Origin: Pseudomonadota bacterium
GTDB taxonomy: Bacteria > Desulfobacterota > Desulfobacteria > Desulfobacterales > RPRI01
NCBI GenBank assembly: GCA_018830925.1
Contig: JAHJRK010000173.1
Coordinates: 1-6,197, forward strand
Length of the DNA: 6,197 nucleotides
Reading direction: 5' to 3'
The position numbers were made by a program, and so were the translations under genes. Below are positions 1 through 6,197 of the stretch, piece after piece; the stretch's first letter is position 1, and each line of letters begins with the position of its first letter. The notes under the pieces are model-generated. The model was not told the origin of the DNA. It ran no database searches and saw only the letters and a program-made list of their open reading frames with translations.

Positions 1-885
1 CGATCTTGAAAGAATGGTCGGTTTTCCGGGGCTGATGGAGATTCCATGAACAATTATTTCGGAATCCGGAAGATCGGAGAGGATTTCAATTGTATAATCG
101 CGGGTTCCTACAGAACTTCCTCCTGAAATCAGAACCATATCAGACTCCGAGAGAGCTTCCATGCAGCATGCCAGAAGATTTTTATAATCATCCTGTACGA
201 TTCCGAAAGTCAGGGGCATGCCTCCTGCCTCTATAACCTGGCCTGAAAGGCTGTAGGTGTTTATATCCCGTATCTGTCCCGGATGTGGTGTTTCAGAAAT
301 GGGCACAACTTCGTCTCCTGTTGAAATTATGCCGATAACAGGTTTTTTAAAGACCTTAACTTTTTCTTTCCCGAAAGCCGCAAGAAGACCTGTTTCCTGC
401 GGCCGTATTTTTTGCCCGGCCCGAAGAATGATGTTGCCTTCGGCAAAATCCTCTCCCTTTTCAATCACGTTCTGTCCAGGTGCGGTGCTTTTGTACGCCT
501 CTATTGTGTTTTCATCAAGGATTTCGGTATGCTCAATCATGACAACGCTGTCCGCCCCTTTTGGAAGCATGCCTCCGGTTGATATTCTTGCTGTTTCTCC
601 CTGTTCAACTGAAAAGGAAGGTGACTCACCCATTGCTATTGAGCCGACAACGTTAAGATACGCAGGGTTTTCTTCGGATGCGCCGAATGTTGACGAGGCG
701 CGAACGGCGTATCCGTCCATAGTTGAGCGGGAAAACCCCGGAAGATCAATGTCGGCAATAATCTCTTCCGCGAGAATCCGGCCCGGTGTCTTTTCCAGAA
801 GAAGCAGCTCTGTTTCAACAACCGGAAACAAGGAAGCATATTCAAGAACTTTTTCGAGATCTTTAACTTTAAAAAAATCCTTCAT
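1..885 (-). CDS. moeA: Molybdopterin molybdenumtransferase MoeA (3' end cut by window edge)
   Basis: MoeA inserts molybdenum (or tungsten) into adenylylated molybdopterin, the last step of basic molybdenum cofactor synthesis in the cytoplasm. The reading frame runs leftward from the ATG at 885-883 and stays open for 295 codons to position 1. Family proteins are about 400 residues, so roughly the last 100 (C-terminal domain) lie outside. Visible family motifs in order are STMDGYAV (residues 54-61), STGGMLPKGADSVVM (102-116), GEDF (144-147), STGDEVV (188-194), ISGGSSVGTRDY (253-264) and SPGKPT (285-290). The family's acidic and Thr active-site positions (Asp57, Thr103, Asp146, Glu192, Asp263) are all present. 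The start is fixed by an in-frame TAG directly upstream (888-886) and an AGGAA ribosome site at 895-891, five bases from the ATG. It is transcribed divergently from the helicase gene. The SVGTRD form differs from the E. coli loop. Other pathway genes are not in view. Confidence 0.96.
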   Translation of the reverse strand, partial: MKDFFKVKDLEKVLEYASLFPVVETELLLLEKTPGRILAEEIIADIDLPGFSRSTMDGYAVRASSTFGASEENPAYLNVVGSIAMGESPSFSVEQGETARISTGGMLPKGADSVVMIEHTEILDENTIEAYKSTAPGQNVIEKGEDFAEGNIILRAGQKIRPQETGLLAAFGKEKVKVFKKPVIGIISTGDEVVPISETPHPGQIRDINTYSLSGQVIEAGGMPLTFGIVQDDYKNLLACCMEALSESDMVLISGGSSVGTRDYTIEILSDLPDSEIIVHGISISPGKPTILSRS

Positions 886-913
886 CTATATTCCTGTGTT
901 TTATGTAAAAAAA

Positions 914-1034
914 GATTGAACCTGCCCGCCATCAATATGCCTCAGGCGGACCGGGGCGGATTAGACCGCAGGGAATAGCGGCTGCTTTTACTTTGCTCGC
1001 CAATCCCGCAGCAAGCAGCAAGGAATCTTCAATC
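914..1034 (-). repeat. Structured 121-bp palindromic element in the moeA leader
   Basis: Perfect 7-bp inverted repeats, GATTGAA at 914-920 and TTCAATC at 1028-1034, bound this GC-rich block. Read on the minus strand it holds several stems. GCTGC at 1019-1015 pairs with GCAGC at 985-981, continued by TTGCT (1014-1010) with AGCAA (997-993) across a 7-nt bulge. CCGC (981-978) pairs with GCGG (969-966); this shares base 981 with the previous stem, so one of the two must give up that pair. GTCCGCC (951-945) pairs with GGCGGGC (930-924) using one G-U wobble, which would be a C-A mismatch in plus-strand RNA. Seven T residues (913-907, minus strand) follow the closing stem directly. The element lies inside the predicted moeA 5' leader. 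It could be a cis-acting RNA (riboswitch or attenuator) or a MITE-like or REP-like intergenic repeat. The pairings are visible; the function is not. No second copy is present in the window. Confidence 0.5.
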
Positions 1035-1043
1035 CCTGAACGT

Positions 1044-1073
1044 ATATTAATATTTATGGCTGTAAAAAGTCAA
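1044..1073 (-). promoter_or_regulatory. Candidate sigma70-type promoter for moeA
   Basis: On the minus strand, TTGACT (1073-1068; five of six matches to TTGACA) is followed after 18 bp by TAATAT (1049-1044; four of six matches to TATAAT). Overlapping AT-rich registers with 15 or 17 bp spacing are also possible. Transcription would begin near 1037, just before the structured element, giving a leader of about 150 nt before the moeA ATG. This is a consensus match only. Confidence 0.45.
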
Positions 1074-1100
1074 AACAATAGGGTTAAATAAATCCTGCAC

Positions 1101-1128
1101 TTGCATTAAAACAGCAATGGTGTATAAT
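1101..1128 (+). promoter_or_regulatory. Candidate sigma70-type promoter for the helicase gene
   Basis: A perfect TATAAT (1123-1128) is preceded, with 16 bp spacing, by a weak TTGCAT (1101-1106; three of six matches). Transcription would start near 1135, giving a leader of about 48 nt before the helicase ATG. Its -35 box lies 27 bp from the -35 box of the opposing moeA promoter, so the two promoters are back to back and non-overlapping. The -10 box is the main support; the -35 is poor. Confidence 0.5.
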
Positions 1129-1182
1129 TCCCCAAATTAAATCAAACTTTTCAATTATTTTCTACAGCAAAAAGAGGAAAAA

Positions 1183-2850
1183 ATGACAGATGAACAAGCG
1201 CTTCCTGAAACGGAATCTTTACAACGCGCCGAAAAGCCAAACTTTCTGACGAATATCAGTTTTGATGAGTTCGAAATGCCGCCCCAAGTCCAGGCGGGAA
1301 TTAAGGACGCGGGATTTACATTTTGTACCCCGATACAGGCGCGGGTGCTCCCGTTATCGCTTAAAGGACAGGATGTTGCCGGACAGGCACAGACGGGAAC
1401 GGGAAAAACGGCGGCTTTTCTGGCAACAGTTGCCTCACGTATCCTTTCATTCAACGACAGGATACCGGGTTTGCCTGCGGCTCTTATTGTCGCTCCGACC
1501 AGAGAGCTGGCGCAGCAGATCCACGAAGAGGCGGAGGTGCTTTGCAGGCATACCGGATTGACTCTTGTGCAGGTGGTTGGAGGAGTCGATTATCAGAAGC
1601 AGGCCGATATACTCCGCGGAGGCGTCGATATTGTCGTATGTACTCCCGGTAGGATTATTGATTATTTCAAGCAGGGGATTTTCAAAACAGCGGGAATAAA
1701 AATCGTCGTGATTGATGAGGCTGACCGCCTCCTCGACCTTGGTTTCTCAAAGGATATGAGGTATATCCTGCAAAAACTCCCCCATTACATGAAAAGACAG
1801 TCCATGCTTTTTTCGGCTACTCTTTCCTACAGGGTAATGGAACTGACCTATGAATACATGAACCTTCCGGAATTTATTTCAGTTACGCCTGAAGAGGTGG
1901 CTGTTGACGGGATAAAGCAGACCCTTTTTCATGTCGGCAAAGATAGCAAAATATCCCTTCTGCTGGGACTGCTTAAGCGTGAAGAATGGTCGAGAATTCT
2001 TATTTTTGTCAATACAAGAGCGGGCGTAGACTGGGTGACCGCAAAGCTTAAAGGGAACGGATATCCGGCCGAGGGAATAACGGGTGATCTTCCTCAGAGA
2101 AAACGATTCAGCCTCATGGAAAGGTATAAAAACGGGAATATAAAAATTCTGGTTGCGACCGATGTGGCATCCCGCGGTATTCATGTTGAAGATATATCAC
2201 ATGTCATCAATTATGATCTTCCCCAGGATGGGGAAAACTATGTTCACAGGATTGGCCGGACAGCAAGAGCCGGTAAGGATGGAATAGCGCTTTCTCTGGC
2301 CTGTGATGAATTTGTTTTAAATCTGGAAAGCATAGAGGAAAAACTTGGCCAGAAAATACCTGTAGTCTGGCCGGAGGATGACTGGTACGTCGAGGATAAA
2401 AGCAGGCCTGTTTTCAGCGGAAGGGAACGTGGAAGGGAACGCGGAAAAGAACCGAAAGATAGGTTTAAAAGAGGGCGGGATAAGCCAAAAAGCTTTCCAG
2501 CAAGAGCGCCTGCTGAGTCCTCTGTGGTAGCTCCCGAGGTAGCTCAGGAGGAAAAACCAAAGAAAGATCATTTCCCCGGCAGCTTTTTCGGATTTGCGCC
2601 GGAACCCAAACCGGAAGTGAAAATAGAACCCGAGAAAAATCCGGAACAGAAAGAAAAGACAGAACCGGCGGCTGAGCAGAAGCAGAGTGCCAAGCCGAAA
2701 AAGAGACGAAGATACAGAAAAAAAAGCCGGCCAAAAGTCCCGGATGCAGCAAATGGTCCAGCAGGGGTTGCAGTCAATGGCGCGGCAGGAAGTGCAGAGA
2801 CAGGCCAAACCAACGAACCCTCGAATCCCGGACCCCTTTCTTCCGAGTAA
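1183..2850 (+). CDS. rhlB: RhlB-like DEAD-box ATP-dependent RNA helicase with long charged tail
   Basis: This is a cytoplasmic ATP-dependent RNA helicase that unwinds short RNA duplexes; RhlB of E. coli works in the RNA degradosome. All superfamily 2 motifs are intact: Q motif (residues 27-52), AQTGTGKT (69-76), PTRELA (105-110), TPGR (154-157), DEAD (178-181), SAT (211-213), LIFVNT (273-278), ATDVASRG (325-332) and HRIGRTAR (355-362). Similarity to E. coli RhlB, recalled from memory, is clear at LFSATLSYRV (209-218), NYDLP near 343 and LACDEFVLNL (372-381). The product has 555 residues against about 420 in E. coli. Residues 405-555 are a low-complexity tail: GRER repeats, a Pro/Glu/Lys stretch, a basic patch PKKRRRYRKKSRPK (505-518) and an Ala/Gly/Asn-rich end. 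AGAGG (1173-1177) sits five bases before the ATG, and an in-frame TAA at 1138 rules out earlier starts. The helicase family is certain; a degradosome role is inference. Confidence 0.95.
   Translation: MTDEQALPETESLQRAEKPNFLTNISFDEFEMPPQVQAGIKDAGFTFCTPIQARVLPLSLKGQDVAGQAQTGTGKTAAFLATVASRILSFNDRIPGLPAALIVAPTRELAQQIHEEAEVLCRHTGLTLVQVVGGVDYQKQADILRGGVDIVVCTPGRIIDYFKQGIFKTAGIKIVVIDEADRLLDLGFSKDMRYILQKLPHYMKRQSMLFSATLSYRVMELTYEYMNLPEFISVTPEEVAVDGIKQTLFHVGKDSKISLLLGLLKREEWSRILIFVNTRAGVDWVTAKLKGNGYPAEGITGDLPQRKRFSLMERYKNGNIKILVATDVASRGIHVEDISHVINYDLPQDGENYVHRIGRTARAGKDGIALSLACDEFVLNLESIEEKLGQKIPVVWPEDDWYVEDKSRPVFSGRERGRERGKEPKDRFKRGRDKPKSFPARAPAESSVVAPEVAQEEKPKKDHFPGSFFGFAPEPKPEVKIEPEKNPEQKEKTEPAAEQKQSAKPKKRRRYRKKSRPKVPDAANGPAGVAVNGAAGSAETGQTNEPSNPGPLSSE
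2419..2454 (+). repeat. In-frame 12-bp tandem repeat in helicase tail
   Basis: Three consecutive 12-bp units lie at 2419-2430, 2431-2442 and 2443-2454. The first two differ only at the last base and the third is diverged. They are in frame and encode GRER, GRER and GKEP (residues 413-424), an Arg/Gly-rich, RNA-binding-like segment. A second short duplication of GGTAGCTC with 12-bp spacing occurs at 2526 and 2538. The tail thus seems to grow by codon-phased slippage or duplication. Confidence 0.75.
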
Positions 2851-2895
2851 TTGGGAGAAGAATCTAACATTTTAATTTATTTATAGACAGCCGCT

Positions 2896-3639
2896 ATGGG
2901 GTATGTTTTTAACGATAAAGACACAAAAGAATACGACCGGTGGTTTGAAAAGCCGCAGAACAGGTCTATTTCCATTCTCGAAAAAAAACTCATGCTGGAT
3001 ATGCTGCGGCCTGCAAGGGGTGAAACCGTTCTTGATATCGGCTGCGGAACAGGCGAGAGCCTGATTCCTTTTATTGAAACGGGCCTTTCCGTGACAGGAA
3101 TAGAGCCTTCGCAGCATATGCTCGATTGCGCATTCAAAAAACTCGGGAACAGGGCTGAACTTCGCCGCGGGTTTGCAGAGGATCTTCCGTTTGATGACAA
3201 CTCCTTTAATTACGCCTCATTTTTTACTTCGCTTGAATTTGTAAATGACCCGAAAAAGGCGTTGGAAGAGGCCTGCAGGGTCGCAAAAGACAAAATATTC
3301 ATCGGGATTTTAAACAGCTATTCGATTAATGTTTTCGGCATGCGCATGAAAGGGCTCTTTTCCGGTTCGGTTTACAGGCATGCGAATTTTTACAATATCT
3401 GGGAGATAAAAGATATTGTAAAGGAACTTTTAGGCGATGTTCCGGTATCATGGGAGACGGTTTACAGGTTTCCCCTGATGACTCAGGCAATAGCCGGCAA
3501 ACTTGAGCAGACCGGGTTTGCAAAAAAATATCCGTTTGGAACATTTGCGGGAATTGTCGTCACTCTTGTACCGAGGTTCAGAACAAGACCGCTTGCCATT
3601 TACCCGGCAAAGCAGACAACAAGCGCTGTTGCCGGATAG
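2896..3639 (+). CDS. Class I SAM-dependent methyltransferase
   Basis: A 247-residue soluble methyltransferase of the Methyltransf_11 (UbiE/BioC-like) type; the substrate is unknown. The SAM-binding glycine loop is VLDIGCGTG (residues 45-53). The acidic residue ending the second strand is Glu70 in GIEPSQHML. The motif after it, AEDLPFDDNSF (95-105), matches the usual adenine-contact region, and FTSLEFVNDPKKALEEACRV follows where the family has its motif III helix. The last 100 residues lack a recognisable motif and probably form the substrate lid. An in-frame TAG at 2884-2886 makes ATG 2896 the first possible start, although no good ribosome site precedes it. The gene starts 45 bp after the helicase stop and ends 22 bp before the radical SAM gene, so it is probably in the same operon. 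The target may be a small molecule or quinone; I cannot tell which. Confidence 0.9.
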   Translation: MGYVFNDKDTKEYDRWFEKPQNRSISILEKKLMLDMLRPARGETVLDIGCGTGESLIPFIETGLSVTGIEPSQHMLDCAFKKLGNRAELRRGFAEDLPFDDNSFNYASFFTSLEFVNDPKKALEEACRVAKDKIFIGILNSYSINVFGMRMKGLFSGSVYRHANFYNIWEIKDIVKELLGDVPVSWETVYRFPLMTQAIAGKLEQTGFAKKYPFGTFAGIVVTLVPRFRTRPLAIYPAKQTTSAVAG

Positions 3640-3649
3640 TCCGTGATAC

Positions 3650-3654
3650 GGAGG
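3650..3654 (+). promoter_or_regulatory. Ribosome binding site supporting a TTG start
   Basis: GGAGG lies seven bases upstream of the TTG at 3662. An in-frame TGA at 3644-3646 blocks earlier starts, and the next in-frame Met is residue 96, past the radical SAM cysteines. TTG is therefore the only sensible start. Confidence 0.85.
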
Positions 3655-3661
3655 CCCTGTC

Positions 3662-4675
3662 TTGGAAGCCCTTCTCTATGAACATCTTAAAGATAAAAAA
3701 GTAAAATGTAATCTCTGCTGCCACAGGTGTGTTATAGAAAACGGAAAAAGAGGAATATGCGGCGTCAGAGAGAACAGAGACGGGGTGCTCGAAACGCTTG
3801 TTTATGGAAAACTTATTGCAAGGCACATTGATCCCATAGAAAAAAAACCTCTTTTTCATTTCCTGCCGGCAAGCCTTTCATATTCCATTGCAACCGTCGG
3901 CTGCAATTTCAAATGCCTTTTCTGCCAGAATGCGGATATTTCACAGATGCCGCCGGATAATAATGGTTTGATAACGGGCGTCAGTTTTACGCCTGAAGAT
4001 GTTGTCGCTGCGGCTGTTAAGGGAAACTGTAAAAGCATCTCCTATACCTATACGGAGCCAACCGTCTATTTTGAGTTTGCCCGCGATACGGCAATCCTTG
4101 CACGTGAAAAAGGCATAAAAAACGTATTTGTAACAAACGGCTATATGACAGGAGAAACACTCGGCATGATTCATCCGTATCTTGATGCTGCCAATGTGGA
4201 TCTGAAGGCGTTTACGGGGGAATTCTATAAAAAATATTGCGGCGCAAAGCTTGAGAATGTCATGGAGAGATTAAGGGAGATGAAGTCTCTCGGCATTTTT
4301 GTGGAAGTTACCACCCTTATTATCCCGGGGCTGAATGATGACGGTATGGAACTCGAAAAACTGGCGGAATTTCTTGCCGGCTCCGTCGGCCCTGAAACAC
4401 CTTGGCATATAAGCAGGTTTCATCCCACTTACAAGCTCCAAGAGAGGCCTTCAACGCCTCTTGAAACACTTGTTTTGGCAAGGAAGATCGGTATGAAATG
4501 CGGTTTGAAATATGTTTATACGGGAAATGTGCCGGGAGAAGAGGGAGAAAGTACTTACTGTTACAGTTGCGGCAAAATGCTTATCGAAAGAATCGGGTTT
4601 TATGTGAAAAAAAATGTGGTTGATAAAGGCATGTGCCCGCATTGCGGAGCGCATATAGACGGAGTCTGGCAATGA
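3662..4675 (+). CDS. amrS: AmmeMemoRadiSam-type radical SAM enzyme
   Basis: A 337-residue radical SAM protein of the family found with AMMECR1 and Memo proteins, often mislabelled as pyruvate formate-lyase activating enzyme. It should reductively cleave SAM at a [4Fe-4S] cluster; the substrate of the family is not settled as far as I know. The cluster motif is CNFKCLFC (Cys81, Cys85, Cys88). An N-terminal cysteine group (Cys16, 19, 20, 23, 33) and a C-terminal four-cysteine ribbon (Cys300, Cys303, Cys325, Cys328) suggest further metal sites. YTYTEPTVYFEFA (128-140) and NVDLKAF (178-184) are family-typical, as is WHISRFHPTYK (248-258). The length is normal for the family. Translation starts at TTG with GGAGG upstream. 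The stop overlaps the next ATG in ATGA (4672-4675), so the two are probably translationally coupled. Neither the AMMECR1 nor the Memo gene is in the window. Confidence 0.92.
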   Translation: MEALLYEHLKDKKVKCNLCCHRCVIENGKRGICGVRENRDGVLETLVYGKLIARHIDPIEKKPLFHFLPASLSYSIATVGCNFKCLFCQNADISQMPPDNNGLITGVSFTPEDVVAAAVKGNCKSISYTYTEPTVYFEFARDTAILAREKGIKNVFVTNGYMTGETLGMIHPYLDAANVDLKAFTGEFYKKYCGAKLENVMERLREMKSLGIFVEVTTLIIPGLNDDGMELEKLAEFLAGSVGPETPWHISRFHPTYKLQERPSTPLETLVLARKIGMKCGLKYVYTGNVPGEEGESTYCYSCGKMLIERIGFYVKKNVVDKGMCPHCGAHIDGVWQ

Positions 4676-6197
4676 AGCGCTGGAACGGTTGGGGAGATCT
4701 TTCGGTTAATGTAAAACTTCCTGCAAAGGGTCTTGAAATACTAAAAGGTCTTATCGGAAAAGGGTCTCCCGGAGAAGACTTCCCTCTTGAAAAGATTCTG
4801 GAACGCGTGCCAGGTTCAAAGATGCCTTCGCATGATCTTGTGTCGGTAAATCGCGAAACAAGGCTCCACCATGCCCACGGCCAGAGCATGCCGGACTGGA
4901 TAGATCTCCGGTGCGGCACTCTGAGTAAATTTCCGGACGGGGTTGCTTTCCCATCGACTACTGAAGAACTTGACGATCTAATGGAGTTTGCAGGAAAGCA
5001 CGGGATAGCGGTTGTTCCTTACGGTGGAGGAACAAGTGTTGCCGGGCATCTTACAATACCGGATAATGGGCGGCCCGTACTGAGCCTTTCCTTAAGAAGG
5101 CTTAACAGGTTGACCGCGTTTGATCCGGAAAGCCTGCTTGCGACCTTTGAAGCGGGTGTGCTCGGTCCGGAACTTGAGGCAAGGCTGAGGGCAAAGGGAT
5201 TTACCCTCGGTCATTTTCCGCAGTCTTTCGAGTACTCTTCCCTTGGAGGCTGGATCATGACACGTTCAAGCGGCCAGCAGTCCCTTCATTACGGTAAAAT
5301 AGAGAATCTTTTTGCAGGCGGCGAACTGCATACTCCAAAAGGAGTCATGAATCTGCCTCCTTTTCCCGCATCGGCGGCCGGGCCTGATCTGCGGCATCTT
5401 GTTCTCGGAGCAGAAGGAAGGCTGGGTGTGCTGACAAAGGCGATTGTTAGAATAACTCCCCTGCCTGAGCGGGATGATGTTTACGGGTATTTCTTTCCGT
5501 CATGGGAATCCGGTGTCGAGGCGGTGAGGGAGCTTGCGGTAAGCCGGCTGCCCCTTTCAATGATAAGGTTAAGCAATCCGGTCGAGACCTTTACAAGCCT
5601 TGCATTAGCCGGGCATGAAAAACAGACCGGCCTGCTTGTGAGTTATCTAAAGCTCCGCGGCGCAAGGGAGAGAGAGGCATGTATGTGCCTTATAGGTTTT
5701 ATCGGCGGCAATCGTCTTGTTTCGGCCGTCAAAATAGAGGTGAGAGCGATCCTGAATCGTTTCAATGCCGTTCCTGTGGGTAAAGTAATGGGAGAAGCGT
5801 GGAAGAAAAACAGGTTCCGGATGCCTTACCTGCGAAACAGCCTCTGGGAAGCAGGTTACGCGGTAGATACGTTTGAGACTGCCCTGACATGGGGAAAGGT
5901 TCTTCCTGCCGTTAAATCGATTGAAGAAAGGATAAGAGACGCCCTCGCTGAGCATAATGAAAAGGTTCATGTTTTTACACATCTTTCTCATCTTTATACA
6001 ACCGGTTCCAGCATATACACTACATATGTTTTCCGGATATCCAAAACGGCGGCAGAGACTTTAAGAAGGTGGCAGCTTCTTAAAAAAGCCGCGAGCCTTG
6101 CAGTAGTTGAAGCAGGGGGAACAATCAGCCATCATCACGGCGTTGGTTTTGATCATAAAGAATACATGAATGCCGAAAAAGGGCCGGTCGGGATGAG
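4672..6197 (+). CDS. FAD-dependent alkylglycerone-phosphate-synthase-like enzyme (3' end cut by window edge)
   Basis: A flavoprotein of the FAD_binding_4 / FAD-oxidase_C (vanillyl-alcohol oxidase) superfamily, closest in style to alkyl-dihydroxyacetonephosphate synthase, which exchanges an acyl for an alkyl chain in ether lipid synthesis. In the window 508 codons are open; probably the last few tens of residues are missing. The FAD pyrophosphate loop is VVPYGGGTSVAGH (114-126). GHFPQSFEYSSLGGW (180-194) and LVLGAEGRLGVLT (243-255) complete the FAD domain. The cap domain has SHLYTTGSSIY (439-449), where the synthase has its catalytic Tyr, and SHHHGVG (486-492), the three-His active-site motif. 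The N-terminal MKRWNGWG and GQSMPDW (70-76) are also synthase-like. GGAG (4661-4664) lies seven bases before the ATG, which overlaps the preceding stop. The superfamily is certain. The alkyl-DHAP synthase reaction is likely but not proven, since many bacterial relatives are annotated only as FAD-binding oxidases or D-lactate dehydrogenase-like. Confidence 0.88.
   Translation, partial: MKRWNGWGDLSVNVKLPAKGLEILKGLIGKGSPGEDFPLEKILERVPGSKMPSHDLVSVNRETRLHHAHGQSMPDWIDLRCGTLSKFPDGVAFPSTTEELDDLMEFAGKHGIAVVPYGGGTSVAGHLTIPDNGRPVLSLSLRRLNRLTAFDPESLLATFEAGVLGPELEARLRAKGFTLGHFPQSFEYSSLGGWIMTRSSGQQSLHYGKIENLFAGGELHTPKGVMNLPPFPASAAGPDLRHLVLGAEGRLGVLTKAIVRITPLPERDDVYGYFFPSWESGVEAVRELAVSRLPLSMIRLSNPVETFTSLALAGHEKQTGLLVSYLKLRGAREREACMCLIGFIGGNRLVSAVKIEVRAILNRFNAVPVGKVMGEAWKKNRFRMPYLRNSLWEAGYAVDTFETALTWGKVLPAVKSIEERIRDALAEHNEKVHVFTHLSHLYTTGSSIYTTYVFRISKTAAETLRRWQLLKKAASLAVVEAGGTISHHHGVGFDHKEYMNAEKGPVGM

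Noticed and set aside
257..919. A 220-codon open frame on the plus strand opposite moeA
   Set aside because: It is antisense to a clear MoeA coding frame with all family motifs. Its translation has no recognisable domain and looks like a codon shadow.
914..1034. SRP (4.5S) RNA, 6S RNA or tRNA as an explanation for the structured element
   Set aside because: The conserved SRP apical core (GGAAGGAAGCAGC-like) is absent, no cloverleaf with a CCA-accepting stem forms, and the GGTTCAATC T-loop look-alike stands alone.
2687..2875. A 62-codon frame (+) overlapping the helicase tail and ending beyond its stop, considered as a small gene or a frameshifted true C-terminus
   Set aside because: No ribosome site was seen, the content is what a purine-rich tail gives in another frame, and the helicase frame closes normally at 2850. 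Alignment of ortholog tails would settle whether a frameshift exists.
2851..2895. Possible internal promoter or terminator between the helicase and methyltransferase genes
   Set aside because: The gap is AT-rich, but no hairpin plus T-run exists and the best -10/-35 pairs match only about half the consensus with poor spacing.
5647..5991. A 114-codon open frame on the minus strand inside the flavoprotein gene
   Set aside because: It is antisense to a continuous, motif-bearing FAD enzyme frame and has no recognisable features.
1..6197. CRISPR arrays, IS elements, toxin-antitoxin pairs, prophage or defence genes
   Set aside because: No regularly spaced repeats, transposase motifs or small paired frames were seen. 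Apart from the intergenic element, the window is filled by ordinary enzyme genes.

Overview
The window reads as a bacterial chromosome segment with ordinary housekeeping and metabolic genes. Base composition is moderate by eye. The protein mix is a molybdenum-insertion enzyme with an SVGTRD-type loop, an RhlB-like helicase with a long charged tail, an AmmeMemoRadiSam-type radical SAM enzyme and an alkyl-DHAP-synthase-like flavoprotein. This mix, together with a GC-rich palindromic intergenic element, would fit an anaerobic Desulfobacterota-like or related lineage. That placement is an inference from gene style only. No phage, IS transposase, CRISPR array, tRNA or rRNA was seen.

Layout. Positions 1-885 (minus strand) hold the first 295 codons of moeA, cut off by the left edge. 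Positions 886-1182 are a divergent intergenic region. It contains a 121-bp structured element (914-1034) bounded by perfect 7-bp inverted repeats, followed by a T7 run on the moeA strand. It also contains a candidate moeA promoter (1044-1073, minus strand) and a candidate promoter for the rightward genes (1101-1128, plus strand). Positions 1183-2850 encode an RhlB-like DEAD-box RNA helicase. Rightward genes follow: a class I SAM-dependent methyltransferase (2896-3639), a radical SAM enzyme with a TTG start (3662-4675) and an FAD-dependent alkylglycerone-phosphate-synthase-like enzyme (4672 to the right edge, C-terminus missing).

How the genes may work together. The four rightward genes are spaced by 45 bp, 22 bp and a 4-bp ATGA overlap, with no terminator-like hairpin between them. 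They could therefore be one transcription unit started by the promoter at 1101-1128. The methyltransferase, radical SAM and flavoprotein genes are the tightest group, and the last two are probably translationally coupled. No Memo or AMMECR1 partner of the radical SAM enzyme is visible here. The moeA leader would be about 150 nt and would contain the whole structured element. That element is the least explained sequence in the window: it could be a cis-regulatory RNA or a palindromic repeat that landed there.
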